A stretch of 64,000 nt of DNA from Roseovarius sp. ZX-A-9 (GCF_028369135.1 NZ_JAPWHW010000004.1:62001-126000), one strand, 5' to 3'. Shown: positions 1 through 7,687, counted from the first letter of the stretch. Notes: generated from the sequence alone by a model not told the origin. Translations and numbers: made by a program.

Positions 1-894
1 CAGGCGTTGGGGCTGGAGGCGGCGATATTCGTGCCGCGCCCGCGCTACGCAATGGCCGCATTGACGGCGATGATGGACCCCGGCGATGGCTGGGGCGATG
101 GCATTCACCCCTCTGCGATCATCGACCCAACGGCCGAGCTGGGCGCAGACGTTCAGATTGGCCCGCTCGCGGTCATCGGAGCGCGCGCGCGGATCGGTGC
201 CAATTCCCGGATCGGCCCGCATGTCAGCATCGGTGCCGATGCCGTGATTGGTGCGGATTGCAAGATTCGCGAAGGCGCACGCATCACGGCGCGCGTGCAT
301 GTTGGCGCGCGCGTGATCATCCATCCTGGCGCAGTTCTGGGCGGCGACGGGTTCAGCTTTGTCACCGCCGAACTGTCCGCCGTTGAAAAGGTGCGCGAGA
401 CGCTGGGCGATCAGAGCGAAACCCGCGCGCAATCCTACTCGCGCATTCACAGCCTTGGCTCGGTGCGCATCGGCGATGACGTCGAGATCGGCGCGAACAC
501 GGTGATCGACCGCGGCACGATCCGCGACACGGTGATCGGCGACCGGACCAAACTCGATGCAGTGGTGATGATCGGCCATAACTGCATCGTCGGGACCGAT
601 ACGCTCATTTGCGGCATGGCCGGGCTGGCGGGGTCGGTGACAGTTGGCAATCACGTGGTTCTGGGCGGACGCTCGGCAGTGGCCGACAACACATTCATCG
701 GGGATCGCGCCATCATCGGTGGCGGCTCCGGTGTGATCAGCAATGTGCCCGCCGGGCGCGCGATGATGGGCTATCCGGCGGTAAAGATGGATGTCCATGT
801 CGAGATGTACAAACGCATGCGGCGGCTCGGGCGCCTGTTTGCCGACGTCGCGGAGATCAAGAAAGCGGTTTTCAAGCCAAAGCAGAGCGATTAA
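1..894 (+). CDS. lpxD: LpxD-like UDP-3-O-acylglucosamine N-acyltransferase, 5' end outside window
   Basis: The reading frame is open from the first base, so the N-terminal uridine-binding part is partly missing; about 297 codons are visible against a usual 340-365. From about residue 35 onward there are continuous hexapeptide repeats ([LIV]-G-x4), the left-handed beta-helix of the LpxA/LpxD family, followed by a C-terminal helical tail (MYKRMRRLGRLFADVAEIKK). The MIGHNCIVG stretch matches the position of the family's catalytic histidine. LpxD transfers a 3-hydroxyacyl chain from ACP to UDP-acylglucosamine in lipid A synthesis in the cytoplasm. The usual bamA-lpxD-fabZ-lpxA context is absent; an acyl carrier protein and a ketoacyl synthase follow instead. 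This copy may therefore be a paralogue with a special acyl donor (inference). Confidence 0.85.
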   Translation, partial: QALGLEAAIFVPRPRYAMAALTAMMDPGDGWGDGIHPSAIIDPTAELGADVQIGPLAVIGARARIGANSRIGPHVSIGADAVIGADCKIREGARITARVHVGARVIIHPGAVLGGDGFSFVTAELSAVEKVRETLGDQSETRAQSYSRIHSLGSVRIGDDVEIGANTVIDRGTIRDTVIGDRTKLDAVVMIGHNCIVGTDTLICGMAGLAGSVTVGNHVVLGGRSAVADNTFIGDRAIIGGGSGVISNVPAGRAMMGYPAVKMDVHVEMYKRMRRLGRLFADVAEIKKAVFKPKQSD

Positions 895-1046
895 GCGTTC
901 GTGAAGCCGGTCGGGCCGCCAATGTGGTCCCCCGTCATAACCGCGACACATGACCGCTGTCAGGCTGACGATGCCACATTGCGCATCAATGCGGTTTTCG
1001 AATGCCATGGAAATGCGGCGAGTTTGCCGAAAAGGAAGCAAGAAAC

Positions 1047-1307
1047 ATGAGCGACATTCAGAACAGGGTGATTGCCATAATCGCAGAGCAGGCCGTGCTC
1101 GAACCTTCCGACATCTCTCTCACCAGCACGCTGGAAGAGTTGGGGATCGACAGCCTGGGTCTCGTCGAGAGTATTTTCGCCATCGAGGAAGAGTTCGACA
1201 TCAACATACCCTTCAATGCAAATGATCCGAAAGAAAGCGATTTTGACATTTCCTCCGTTGCCAGCATCGTCGCCGGTATCGGAGCCCTGGTGAAAGAGCA
1301 GTCGTGA
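1047..1307 (+). CDS. Acyl carrier protein (specialised, 86 aa)
   Basis: The protein is short and acidic, with the 4'-phosphopantetheine attachment motif ELGIDSLGL; the modified serine is residue 36. The EEEFDINIP stretch after helix II is also typical of ACPs. It carries a growing acyl chain as a thioester. The ATG at 1047 is preferred over an upstream in-frame ATG at 1002 because purine-rich AAGGAAG precedes it at a good distance and the ACP fold begins there. Its stop overlaps the GTG start of the ketoacyl synthase (GTGA), so the two are probably translationally coupled. The DSLGLVESIFAIEEEF region resembles long-chain lipid A ACPs (AcpXL) more than the housekeeping AcpP. With lpxD upstream, a role in envelope lipid acylation is inferred. 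Confidence 0.85.
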   Translation: MSDIQNRVIAIIAEQAVLEPSDISLTSTLEELGIDSLGLVESIFAIEEEFDINIPFNANDPKESDFDISSVASIVAGIGALVKEQS

Positions 1308-2512
1308 AGCGGGTCGTCATCACCGGCGCGGGCACCATCAATTCGCTGGGCCATGATGTCGCCACCACGTTGGAGGCGATGCGCGAAGGTCGCTGCGGAA
1401 TCGGCCCGCTGGAATGCCGCGATGTGGAACGCCTGCAGATCCGCATCGGCGGCCAGGTGCGCGGCTACGAGCCCGAAACGCGCTTCAACCGTCAGCAACT
1501 GTCGCTTTATGACAGGTTCACGCAGTTCACGCTGATCGCCGCCCGCGAGGCGATCGCGCAGTCGGGGCTGGAATTCTCGGGCGAACTGGCGGCACGCGCC
1601 GGGGTGATCCTTGGTAATTCCGGCGGCGGCATGACCACGCTCGATGACAATTACCGCGCCGTCTACGAAGAGGGCAAGAACCGGGTGCATCCCTTTGTCG
1701 TGCCCAAGCTGATGAACAACGCCGCTGCCAGCCATGTGTCGATGGAGTTCAATCTCAAGGGCCCCAGCTTTACCGTGTCGACCGCCTGCGCGTCCTCCAA
1801 TCACGCGATGGCGCAGGCCTTTCAGATGGTGCATGGCGGCGTGACACCCGCGATGGTCACCGGCGGTTCTGAATCGATGCTGTGCTTTGGCGGGGTCAAG
1901 GCATGGGAAGGGCTGCGCGTGATGTCGCGCGATGCCTGCCGCCCGTTCTCCGCCAACCGCAACGGCATGGTGCAGGGCGAAGGCGCCGGCATCTTTGTCT
2001 TCGAGGAATACGAGCACGCCAAGAAGCGCGGCGCCGAGATTCTGGCCGAAGTGATCGGCTATGCCATGACCTCGGACGCCTCCGATATCGTGATGCCGTC
2101 CAAGCCGGGAGCTGCGCGTGCAATCGCGGGTGCGATGCAGGACGCGCGGATCAACCCCGAGCAAGTGGGTTACATCAACGCCCACGGCACCGGCACGGCC
2201 GCCAATGACAAGACCGAAAGCGCGGCGGTGGCCGATGTCTTCGGCGCTCATGCCGACAAGCTGATGATGTCCTCGACCAAATCCATGCACGGCCACCTGA
2301 TCGGTGGCACCGGCGCGGTGGAATTGCTGGCCTGCATCATGGCAGTGCGCGACGGCGTGATCGCGCCGACCATCGGCTACGAAGAGCCGGACCCGGAATG
2401 CGCGCTGGATATCGTGCCCAATGAGGCACGCGAACGAGAAGTAGACGTGGCGCTCTCGAACGCGTTCGCCTTTGGCGGCCTCAACGCCGTGCTGGCTCTG
2501 CGCGGCGTCTGA
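1304..2512 (+). CDS. Beta-ketoacyl-ACP synthase, KAS II/FabF type
   Basis: At 402 aa it has full FabF length. The condensing-enzyme triad is intact: Cys162 in STACASS, His294 in AHGTGT and His329 in KSMHGHLIGG. The enzyme condenses malonyl-ACP with an acyl primer to lengthen a fatty acyl chain. The start is GTG, overlapping the ACP stop by four bases, so the two genes are one coupled unit. The pairing with a private ACP and an LpxD-like acyltransferase suggests it builds an unusual acyl chain for lipid A or another envelope lipid rather than bulk fatty acids (inference). It could alternatively be a polyunsaturated or secondary-metabolite KAS, but no other polyketide genes are present. A strong bidirectional terminator follows. 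Confidence 0.88.
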   Translation: MKRVVITGAGTINSLGHDVATTLEAMREGRCGIGPLECRDVERLQIRIGGQVRGYEPETRFNRQQLSLYDRFTQFTLIAAREAIAQSGLEFSGELAARAGVILGNSGGGMTTLDDNYRAVYEEGKNRVHPFVVPKLMNNAAASHVSMEFNLKGPSFTVSTACASSNHAMAQAFQMVHGGVTPAMVTGGSESMLCFGGVKAWEGLRVMSRDACRPFSANRNGMVQGEGAGIFVFEEYEHAKKRGAEILAEVIGYAMTSDASDIVMPSKPGAARAIAGAMQDARINPEQVGYINAHGTGTAANDKTESAAVADVFGAHADKLMMSSTKSMHGHLIGGTGAVELLACIMAVRDGVIAPTIGYEEPDPECALDIVPNEAREREVDVALSNAFAFGGLNAVLALRGV

Positions 2513-2570
2513 CGCGCGCCTGCCAGATTCGCGTGCAGCACAGCGCGCCTATCACCTCTCCAAAATGCAA

Positions 2571-2609
2571 CGGCCCGGCCCTGAGATTTCAGGGCCGGGC
2601 CGCTATTTT
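2571..2609. terminator. Bidirectional intrinsic terminator between convergent genes
   Basis: A 14-bp GC-rich stem (2571-2584 with 2589-2602, CGGCCCGGCCCTGA) has a four-base GATT loop and is followed on the plus strand by CTATTTTG. On the minus strand the hairpin is followed by TTGCATTTTG. It lies between the ends of the ketoacyl synthase and the IalB-family gene and can serve both. Confidence 0.85.
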
Positions 2610-2632
2610 GAGCGATTACGTCGGGACGCGTA

Positions 2633-3268
2633 TCAGTTGTCAGCCGTGGAAACCGCGTCGAAGCCCTTGGTGAACCCTTTCAGCGACACGTTGATGCGCA
2701 CCTTCTGATCCGGGGCCTGTGCAGGCACCAGCGTCATGGTGGCTTTCACGCCGCGCTTGAAGGAGTCAATATCCTCCTTGGTCAGGCCGATCTGGGCGAT
2801 ACAGCCCGCCTCGGTGCAGACCCGGTAGGGGTAGCTCTTGGGATTGCCACCATCGACGGAAATCTTCAGCTCTTCGGTCAGCAGGGTAAAGAGCGGAACG
2901 ATGATCGTGCCGCCTGCGATTGCCGCGCCCTGATCCTTGATGTCGAAAATGCTGAACTCGGCGACGGGGTTGCCCTGCGCCTCGGTCAGCAATTGGTAGA
3001 GCTGGCAGGGATCTTCGCCCTCTTGTGCACGGAAGCAGCGCACGCTCCAGTCCCCAAAGGTTTCCTTGGTGTAGGTCAGGTCCTCTTCGGCGGCGACTTC
3101 GCGACCGGTGGCAAATTCCGAATCACCCTCGGTCGGGGTATCGGCTGCATCGGTGGTTTCTGCGGCAGGGGCTGCCGCTGGTTCGGTCGTTGTGGCCTCT
3201 TGGGCCAGTGCCGCGTGGCCAAGGGTCGCGGCCAGCGCAAAGGACAATATCGAAAGTGATCTGGGCAT
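2633..3268 (-). CDS. Invasion-associated locus B (IalB) family secreted protein
   Basis: From Met at 3268 the protein is 211 aa and opens with a clear Sec signal peptide (MPRSLSILSFALAATLGHAALAQ region, split here after AHAALAQ-like AXA). An Ala/Thr/Glu-rich low-complexity linker follows to about residue 55, then the IalB core: the FGDWSVRC motif and two pairs of cysteines (RCF...DPC and VCTEAGC). IalB proteins are periplasmic or outer-membrane associated in alphaproteobacteria. The name comes from Bartonella erythrocyte invasion; in free-living bacteria the role is unknown, perhaps envelope stability. A possible upstream Met (3286) would only extend the signal peptide by six residues and is less likely. 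The gene is monocistronic and convergent with the ketoacyl synthase. Confidence 0.85.
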   Translation of the reverse strand: MPRSLSILSFALAATLGHAALAQEATTTEPAAAPAAETTDAADTPTEGDSEFATGREVAAEEDLTYTKETFGDWSVRCFRAQEGEDPCQLYQLLTEAQGNPVAEFSIFDIKDQGAAIAGGTIIVPLFTLLTEELKISVDGGNPKSYPYRVCTEAGCIAQIGLTKEDIDSFKRGVKATMTLVPAQAPDQKVRINVSLKGFTKGFDAVSTADN

Positions 3269-3682
3269 AGCGTTCCCGTCTATCATGTGAAATCAATGGC
3301 GATCTAACATGTCGCGTCGCCACTGTCAGTGAGTAAATCGCAGTCCCGTCAGCGCCACAAGGCGGAATTCTGCTGCCTTTTCTGCGCGTCCCGGAAAGCG
3401 GCGGAATGCGGGGCAAAGGGCAGGGAGGAACGATAAAAGAAAGGGGCCGAAACGGCCCCTCCCTATCTTTTCTCCCTGCCGGACTCGGCCGACCTAAACT
3501 AACACCGAACGCTAGGGCAGATCGAAAACTCCGTCAACAGTCAAAATACAAGCTTTTTGTCCGCGAAAAAGGGCTGCACCCAAAGGCACGGCCAGTCTGA
3601 CAGGGAGGAAGTCACCCCGTGACACCAGGAGGACATGCGGCGCCGGGGCCCTTTTAGACTGGCGGGAATTGGTTAAGTTAGT
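3269..3682. other. Intergenic region with a minus-strand transcript signal
   Basis: About 410 bases hold no convincing gene. A 64-codon plus-strand frame at 3406-3600 has no recognisable family and poor start context. The region does contain a minus-facing terminator (3431-3460) preceded, on the minus strand, by a promoter-like TTGACG-N17-TAGCGT (3509-3537), described separately as a candidate small RNA. The promoters of the IalB gene (minus) and the DUF853 ATPase (plus) must also lie here. Confidence 0.6.
3431..3502 (-). ncRNA. Candidate small RNA with promoter and terminator
   Basis: On the minus strand a -35 TTGACG (3532-3537) and a -10 TAGCGT (3509-3514) are exactly 17 bp apart, giving a start near 3502. 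The transcript would end at an intrinsic terminator: an 8-bp stem AGGGGCCG/CGGCCCCT (3442-3449 with 3453-3460), three-base loop, then TTCTTTTATCG. Length is about 72 nt, with two GGGAG motifs in the single-stranded middle. No minus-strand gene lies upstream that would need this terminator. The -10 box is weak and no family is recognised, so this is only a candidate. An Hfq gene is present in the window. Confidence 0.3.
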
Positions 3683-5266
3683 ATGTTCAGCCCGCGCGGT
3701 GGGGCAAATTCAGGGGGCAGAATATTGGAAAACAAGGTCTTTATCGGCGGCGGCGGGCCGGATTATGGCATCAAGCAGGGGTTGCGCCTGGACTATGCCA
3801 ACCGTCACGGCCTGATCGCGGGCGCCACCGGCACGGGCAAGACAGTGACCCTGCAAATCCTGGCCGAGGGCTTCTCGGCGGCGGGTGTTCCTGTATTCCT
3901 GTCGGATGTGAAGGGCGATCTGTCGGGTCTGGCCGCAGCCGGCAGCGTGGATTTCAAGCTGCACGACGCATTCACCAGCCGTGCCGCGACGATCGGCTTT
4001 ACCGATTACCGCTACGAGGCGTTCCCCGTCACCTTCTGGGATCTCTTCGGTCAGCAGGGGCATCCGGTTCGCACCACCGTGGCCGAAATGGGGCCGCTGC
4101 TGCTCAGCCGCCTGATGGAACTGACCGACGCCCAGGAAGGCATCATGAACATCGCCTTCCGCGTCTCGGACGAAGAGGGCATGCCGCTGTTGGACCTCAA
4201 GGATCTTCAGGCGCTGCTGGTCTGGGTGGGCGAGAACCGCGATGCGCTGTCGCTGCGCTATGGCAACGTCTCGCCGCAATCCGTGGGCGCGATCCAGCGG
4301 CAGTTGATGGTGCTGGAGAACCAGGGGGGCGCCGCGCTCTTTGGCGAACCGGCGCTGGAACTGGCCGACCTGATGCAATGCGACCCCGACGGTCGCGGGC
4401 GGATCAGTATTCTGGCCTCCGACCGGCTGATGGGCGCTCCGCGCCTCTATGCCACTTTCCTGCTGTGGCTGTTGTCCGAACTCTTCGAGACACTGCCAGA
4501 GGTAGGCGACCCGGACAAACCCAAGCTGGTCTTCTTTTTCGACGAGGCACATCTGCTGTTTGACGATGCGCCCAAGGCGCTTGTGGACAAGGTCGAGCAG
4601 GTCGCGCGCCTGATCCGCTCCAAGGGCGTCGGCGTCTATTTCATCACCCAGAACCCCGATGACGTGCCCGAAGACATCCTCGGGCAGTTGGGCAACCGGG
4701 TGCAGCACGCGCTGCGCGCCTTTACCGCCCGCGACCGCAAGGCGTTGAACCGCGCAGCCGAAACCTACCGGCCCAATGCCCGGTTCAGCACCGTCGATGC
4801 GATCCGCGATGTGGGCGTGGGCGAGGCCGTGACCTCGATGCTCGAGAAGAAGGGCGCGCCGGGCATCGTCGAGCGCACGCTGATCCGTCCGCCATCGTCG
4901 AAACTCGGCCCGATTGATCCGGCACAGCGCAAGCAGGTCATCGCCGCATCGCCCATCGCGGGCAAATACGAAACACTGATCGACCGTCGCTCAGCCTACG
5001 AGATCCTCAAGAGCCGCGCCGAGGCTGCCGCGCAGGACGCGCAGTCCGCAGAAGAAGCGGCAGAAGAGCAAAACACGGCAGAGCGCGAATTCAACGCCGG
5101 GCGGCGCTATTCCGGCAAACGTGTCAGCCGCTCGTCCTCGCGCGATGAAGGATTCGGCAGCCAGTTCGGCAAGGCCATCAGCGGCGCCGTGATCAAGGAG
5201 ATGAAAGGCACCACCGGGCGACGGATCGTGCGCGGCATCCTTGGCGGATTGTTCAAAGGGCGCTGA
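3683..5266 (+). CDS. HerA/YjgR-like DUF853 ATPase
   Basis: The 527-aa protein has Walker A GATGTGKTVT (near residue 50), Walker B LVFFFDEAHLLF (near residue 285) and the ITQNPDDVP segment of the HerA/FtsK-like P-loop family. This is the DUF853 (YjgR) group of predicted cytoplasmic DNA-translocase-like ATPases, whose exact role is unknown. A C-terminal Ala/Glu-rich coiled region and a basic Arg/Ser tail ending in GGLFKGR are also typical. The ATG at 3683 gives 14 extra residues before the conserved start. A TTG at 3725 preceded by GGGGGCAG matches the family N-terminus (ENKVFIGGGG) better and may be the real start. The gene is monocistronic. Confidence 0.85.
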   Translation: MFSPRGGANSGGRILENKVFIGGGGPDYGIKQGLRLDYANRHGLIAGATGTGKTVTLQILAEGFSAAGVPVFLSDVKGDLSGLAAAGSVDFKLHDAFTSRAATIGFTDYRYEAFPVTFWDLFGQQGHPVRTTVAEMGPLLLSRLMELTDAQEGIMNIAFRVSDEEGMPLLDLKDLQALLVWVGENRDALSLRYGNVSPQSVGAIQRQLMVLENQGGAALFGEPALELADLMQCDPDGRGRISILASDRLMGAPRLYATFLLWLLSELFETLPEVGDPDKPKLVFFFDEAHLLFDDAPKALVDKVEQVARLIRSKGVGVYFITQNPDDVPEDILGQLGNRVQHALRAFTARDRKALNRAAETYRPNARFSTVDAIRDVGVGEAVTSMLEKKGAPGIVERTLIRPPSSKLGPIDPAQRKQVIAASPIAGKYETLIDRRSAYEILKSRAEAAAQDAQSAEEAAEEQNTAEREFNAGRRYSGKRVSRSSSRDEGFGSQFGKAISGAVIKEMKGTTGRRIVRGILGGLFKGR

Positions 5267-5443
5267 CAGGGCGGCAGGGCAGGGCGGCGCGCGCGCCTGA
5301 AAGGGCGTGATCTCTCAGATAATCGCGCAAGAAATCCATGTTGCCAAATTATCTGCAGGCGGGCCGGGATATCAACAAACGCTCGCTATTTTCGGGCTTT
5401 GCCGGTAATCTGTTTCCAGAGCAGAAACAATGGGGCGCAGGCA

Positions 5444-5938
5444 ATGAAAACCCACAAGAAACCGGCAGACGAGGCTTCAACAACCGCGAAAACCGCATCC
5501 CGGTCCAAGAACCCGAAACCACCCGCCAAGATGCGGTTGAAACCCGGCGTGCCAAAACCGCCCCGCGCCAAGGCGGCCAAGCGTCCGGACGACGTCAAGC
5601 CCGCCACGGTCTCCGGCATCCCGGCACCGGCCGTCGCACCTGATACGCCGGCGGCGGAACTCGAGATGAAAAAGCAGGAGCTGCTGGCACGGGTCGTCGA
5701 CCGCTCCGAGATCAAGAAGAAATATGCCAAACCGGTCGTGGAAGCGATGATCGCCGTCCTCGGCGAGGCGCTGGCCGAGGGTCGGGAACTCAATCTGCCC
5801 CCCTTGGGCAAGGTCAAGCAGAACCGGACCAAGGAAACCCCGACCGCGCGGATCATCATCGCCAAGATCCGTCAGAAAAAGCCGCATGTGGCTGGTGCAT
5901 TCGATGTGAAAGAGAGTATTGCAGACCCTGCCGAGTGA
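5444..5938 (+). CDS. HU/IHF-like DNA-binding protein with basic N-terminal extension
   Basis: From Met at 5444 the product is 164 aa. The first ~70 residues are Lys/Pro/Ala-rich, resembling histone-H1-like tails. From about residue 75 the sequence follows a bacterial DNA-binding (HU/IHF) fold: a helical ELLARVVDRSEIKKKYAKPVVEAMIAVLGEAL-like region, then LNLPPLGKVKQNRTKETPTARIIIAKIR, which matches the HU strand pattern. It probably compacts or organises DNA. A Met 15 codons upstream (5399) is in frame, but that N-terminus looks non-coding. The promoter of the downstream tRNA-Val lies in the last codons of this gene. Confidence 0.72.
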   Translation: MKTHKKPADEASTTAKTASRSKNPKPPAKMRLKPGVPKPPRAKAAKRPDDVKPATVSGIPAPAVAPDTPAAELEMKKQELLARVVDRSEIKKKYAKPVVEAMIAVLGEALAEGRELNLPPLGKVKQNRTKETPTARIIIAKIRQKKPHVAGAFDVKESIADPAE

Positions 5939-5947
5939 CGCTAAAAA
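5919..5947 (+). promoter_or_regulatory. Predicted sigma70 promoter of tRNA-Val(CAC)
   Basis: TTGCAG (5919-5924) and TAAAAA (5942-5947) are separated by 17 bp, with the tRNA starting ten bases after the -10 box. The -35 overlaps the end of the HU-like coding region. All four tRNAs in this cluster have such a TTG-N17-TA element in front. Confidence 0.5.
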
Positions 5948-5956
5948 GCGCCCGGC

Positions 5957-6031
5957 GGGTGATTAGCTCAGTGGTAGAGCGCTTCGTTCACATCGAAGAT
6001 GTCAGGAGTTCAAATCTCTTATCACCCACCA
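5957..6031 (+). tRNA. tRNA-Val(CAC)
   Basis: The cloverleaf is complete: acceptor stem GGGTGAT/ATCACCC, D arm TTAGCTCAGTGGTAGAG, anticodon stem CTTCG/CGAAG with loop TTCACAT (anticodon CAC), T-arm loop TTCAAAT, and an encoded ACCA end. It is 75 nt. It is nearly identical to the tRNA-Val(UAC) 0.9 kb downstream, lacking one T in the D loop. Confidence 0.96.
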
Positions 6032-6077
6032 AAAATCTTTCGCCCGCTACATGTGCAAGGTTCCTTGTTCACCCGAT

Positions 6078-6112
6078 GATCAGCGGCGGGCGTTTCACAA
6101 CGCGCAATGCCG
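6078..6112 (+). repeat. Copy 1 of a conserved tRNA-Val trailer segment
   Basis: This 35-bp stretch starting GATCAG and ending AATGCCG recurs at 6967-7001 with roughly three quarters identity, at almost the same distance (about 46 bases) from the end of the respective tRNA-Val. It is evidence that tRNA and 3' flank were duplicated together. Confidence 0.55.
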
Positions 6113-6192
6113 CGCACGGCCCTAAATCGCCGGTGCGTCGGGGCGATCATCCCCCATCCCAGACGCAACGCCTTTGATGAAAGCCCTGATCC

Positions 6193-6762
6193 TTGCCTGA
6201 CTATCCCGACATCTGGTTTCTGCGTCATGGTGAAACTTTGTGGAACCGCGAAGGGCGCATTCAGGGCCGCCGTGATTCTGATCTGACGGCGCGGGGCCGG
6301 GCGCAGGCGGCGCAGCAGGCGACGATCGTCGCGCCCATCGTGCCCAAGGTTCTGGCGGCTGGCGGGGCGATTCATGTCTCGCCACTGGGGCGCGCGCGGG
6401 CAACTGCCGAGATTGCGATGCCGGGGCTGCCCTATGAAATCAATCCCGATCTGGCCGAGGTCGGAACCGGCGCCTGGGAAGGCTGCCTGAAGGCGGACTT
6501 GCCACAAGGCGGCTTTGATCTGGACATCTATGCCGCCGCACCCGACGGCGAGGGATTCGATATTCTTCAGGCACGGGTGCGCCGCTTTCTGGACTCGCTG
6601 GATGGCCCCGCGATTGTCGTCTCTCACGGATTGCTGGGGCAGGTGATGCGCGGGCTGGTCTGCGGGCTTGATCGTGCCGGAATGGCCGCGCTCCCGAATC
6701 GTCAGGGCTGTGTCTTCCTGCTGCGCGGCGGGGTTGAAACCTTGCTGGAACCCCAGGCGTAG
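6193..6762 (+). CDS. Histidine phosphatase family protein (phosphoglycerate mutase-like)
   Basis: This 189-aa protein carries the RHG signature FLRHGETLWN near the N-terminus, whose histidine accepts the phosphate, and a second catalytic histidine in VVSHGLLGQVMRG near residue 140. The spacing SPLGRARATAEIA matches the GpmB/cobalamin-phosphatase (CobC) branch. Substrate cannot be told from sequence; candidates are phosphoglycerate, alpha-ribazole phosphate or another small phosphoester. The start is TTG with no strong ribosome-binding site. The family usually begins within a few residues of the RHG motif, which supports this start. It sits alone between two tRNA-Val genes. Confidence 0.82.
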   Translation: MPDYPDIWFLRHGETLWNREGRIQGRRDSDLTARGRAQAAQQATIVAPIVPKVLAAGGAIHVSPLGRARATAEIAMPGLPYEINPDLAEVGTGAWEGCLKADLPQGGFDLDIYAAAPDGEGFDILQARVRRFLDSLDGPAIVVSHGLLGQVMRGLVCGLDRAGMAALPNRQGCVFLLRGGVETLLEPQA

Positions 6763-6806
6763 CCCAAGCCAGACGCACGGAAATCGACACAAAACCACAG
6801 CCCCTC

Positions 6807-6835
6807 TTGCACGACTTTGCGCTCCCGGTTATGAG
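6807..6835 (+). promoter_or_regulatory. Predicted sigma70 promoter of tRNA-Val(UAC)
   Basis: TTGCAC (6807-6812) and TATGAG (6830-6835) are 17 bp apart and end ten bases before the tRNA. Confidence 0.5.
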
Positions 6836-6845
6836 GCGGTTGGCA

Positions 6846-6921
<76 letters not shown>

Positions 6922-6966
6922 AACGCCTTTTGCAAGGCAAAAGGCCCGGCCTCCACAAGTACCAAC

Positions 6967-7001
6967 GATCAGTGACGGGCGTATCGCATAGCGAAATGCC
7001 G
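6967..7001 (+). repeat. Copy 2 of a conserved tRNA-Val trailer segment
   Basis: Partner of 6078-6112: same length, same offset from the tRNA-Val end, starting GATCAG and ending AATGCCG. The bases between tRNA and repeat are not similar in the two copies. Confidence 0.55.
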
Positions 7002-7103
7002 AAAGCAGATTCGCGGACAGGCCGCTCTTTCCTCCCTGCCGGCAAACCTACGCAGCACCGACGCAATACCGACATTTTACCGACGCAAGCTGCGCCTCTG
7101 CGC

Positions 7104-7132
7104 TTGACGGCGCCGCGCGCCCCTACTAAACC
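7104..7132 (+). promoter_or_regulatory. Predicted promoter of first tRNA-Asp
   Basis: TTGACG (7104-7109) and TAAACC (7127-7132) are 17 bp apart, about 30 bp upstream of the tRNA. The spacer shares a CCGCGCGC core with the promoter of the second copy. Confidence 0.45.
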
Positions 7133-7163
7133 CATCGGACGCTCTGATCAGAGCGTGCAGTGG

Positions 7164-7240
7164 GCGGTTGTAGCTCAGTTGGTTAGAGTACCGGCCTGTC
7201 ACGCCGGGGGTCGCGGGTTCGAGCCCCGTCAACCGCGCCA
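7164..7240 (+). tRNA. tRNA-Asp(GUC), copy 1
   Basis: This 77-nt tRNA has acceptor stem GCGGTTG/CAACCGC, anticodon stem CCGGC/GCCGG with loop CTGTCAC (anticodon GTC), T-arm loop TTCGAGC, and an encoded GCCA end. It is identical to the copy at 7390. Confidence 0.96.
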
Positions 7241-7349
7241 CCGCTGCATTTTCCGGACATTCAGACACTGACAGCCGAAGCCATTTGCATGGCATCGGCA
7301 TGTCTTTGAAAAATTGCGCACTTGCATGGTTTTTCTGTCCTTTGGGGCA

Positions 7350-7378
7350 TTGACTGCCCCGCGCGCTTGGCCTAATCC
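7350..7378 (+). promoter_or_regulatory. Predicted promoter of second tRNA-Asp
   Basis: TTGACT (7350-7355) and TAATCC (7373-7378) are 17 bp apart, so the second copy can be transcribed independently of the first. Confidence 0.5.
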
Positions 7379-7389
7379 ACCCCTCACGC

Positions 7390-7466
7390 GCGGTTGTAGC
7401 TCAGTTGGTTAGAGTACCGGCCTGTCACGCCGGGGGTCGCGGGTTCGAGCCCCGTCAACCGCGCCA
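7390..7466 (+). tRNA. tRNA-Asp(GUC), copy 2
   Basis: It is base-for-base the same 77-nt tRNA as at 7164-7240, including the encoded GCCA end. A tandem gene duplication with an independent promoter is the simplest reading. Confidence 0.96.
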
Positions 7467-7494
7467 CTTTCCCCCTCTTGCAGTGTGACAGACT

Positions 7495-7677
7495 TCAGGG
7501 TTTGTAGCCGCGATGCACATCGCGGTTCGGGGTCAGCGCGTCCGGCCAGCCATAAAAATGCTCGAACGCCGCCAGCGCGAGGCAAACCGCCACGATTCCA
7601 AAGACGAACATGACCTTCCTCGCACTGGGCGGGTTCTGCGCCCAGCGGGCCATTCTGAGCAACCAGCGGGTGTTCAT
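7495..7677 (-). CDS. Small single-pass membrane protein, unknown function
   Basis: From Met at 7677 this is a 60-aa protein: a basic N-terminus (MNTRWLLRMARWAQNPPS) followed by one hydrophobic segment VMFVFGIVAVCLALAAFEHF and a short polar tail ending in HRGYKP. The start used here lies 11 bases after the hpt stop codon, so it is probably co-transcribed with hpt. A longer frame reaching back to 7776 overlaps hpt and is not needed. I do not recognise a named family. The layout, a basic stretch, one helix and a short tail, suggests an inner-membrane micro-protein. Confidence 0.6.
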   Translation of the reverse strand: MNTRWLLRMARWAQNPPSARKVMFVFGIVAVCLALAAFEHFYGWPDALTPNRDVHRGYKP

Positions 7678-7687
7678 GGCAGATGGA

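Noticed and set aside
1058..2296. Long minus-strand frame (412 codons) across the ACP and ketoacyl synthase genes
   Set aside because: It is antisense to two genes with intact family motifs; its composition (His/Arg/Gly-rich) is typical of the shadow of GC-rich coding DNA.
3406..3600. Plus-strand 64-codon frame in the ialB-DUF853 gap
   Set aside because: No conserved motif or ribosome-binding site; it contains a terminator hairpin, so a protein is unlikely.
3710..4708. Minus-strand frame (332 codons) across the DUF853 ATPase
   Set aside because: The opposite strand has Walker A and B and a full family match; the shadow shows no domain.
3683..5266. DUF853 ATPase as part of a conjugation or defence island (HerA-NurA, T4SS)
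   Set aside because: No NurA, SIR2, relaxase or VirB genes nearby; the flanks are core genes, and YjgR homologues are common chromosomal genes.
6122..6403. Minus-strand tail reading FIKGVASGMGDDRPDAPAI before the first tRNA-Val
   Set aside because: It looks somewhat protein-like, but it overlaps the histidine phosphatase start and no start codon or family supports a gene.
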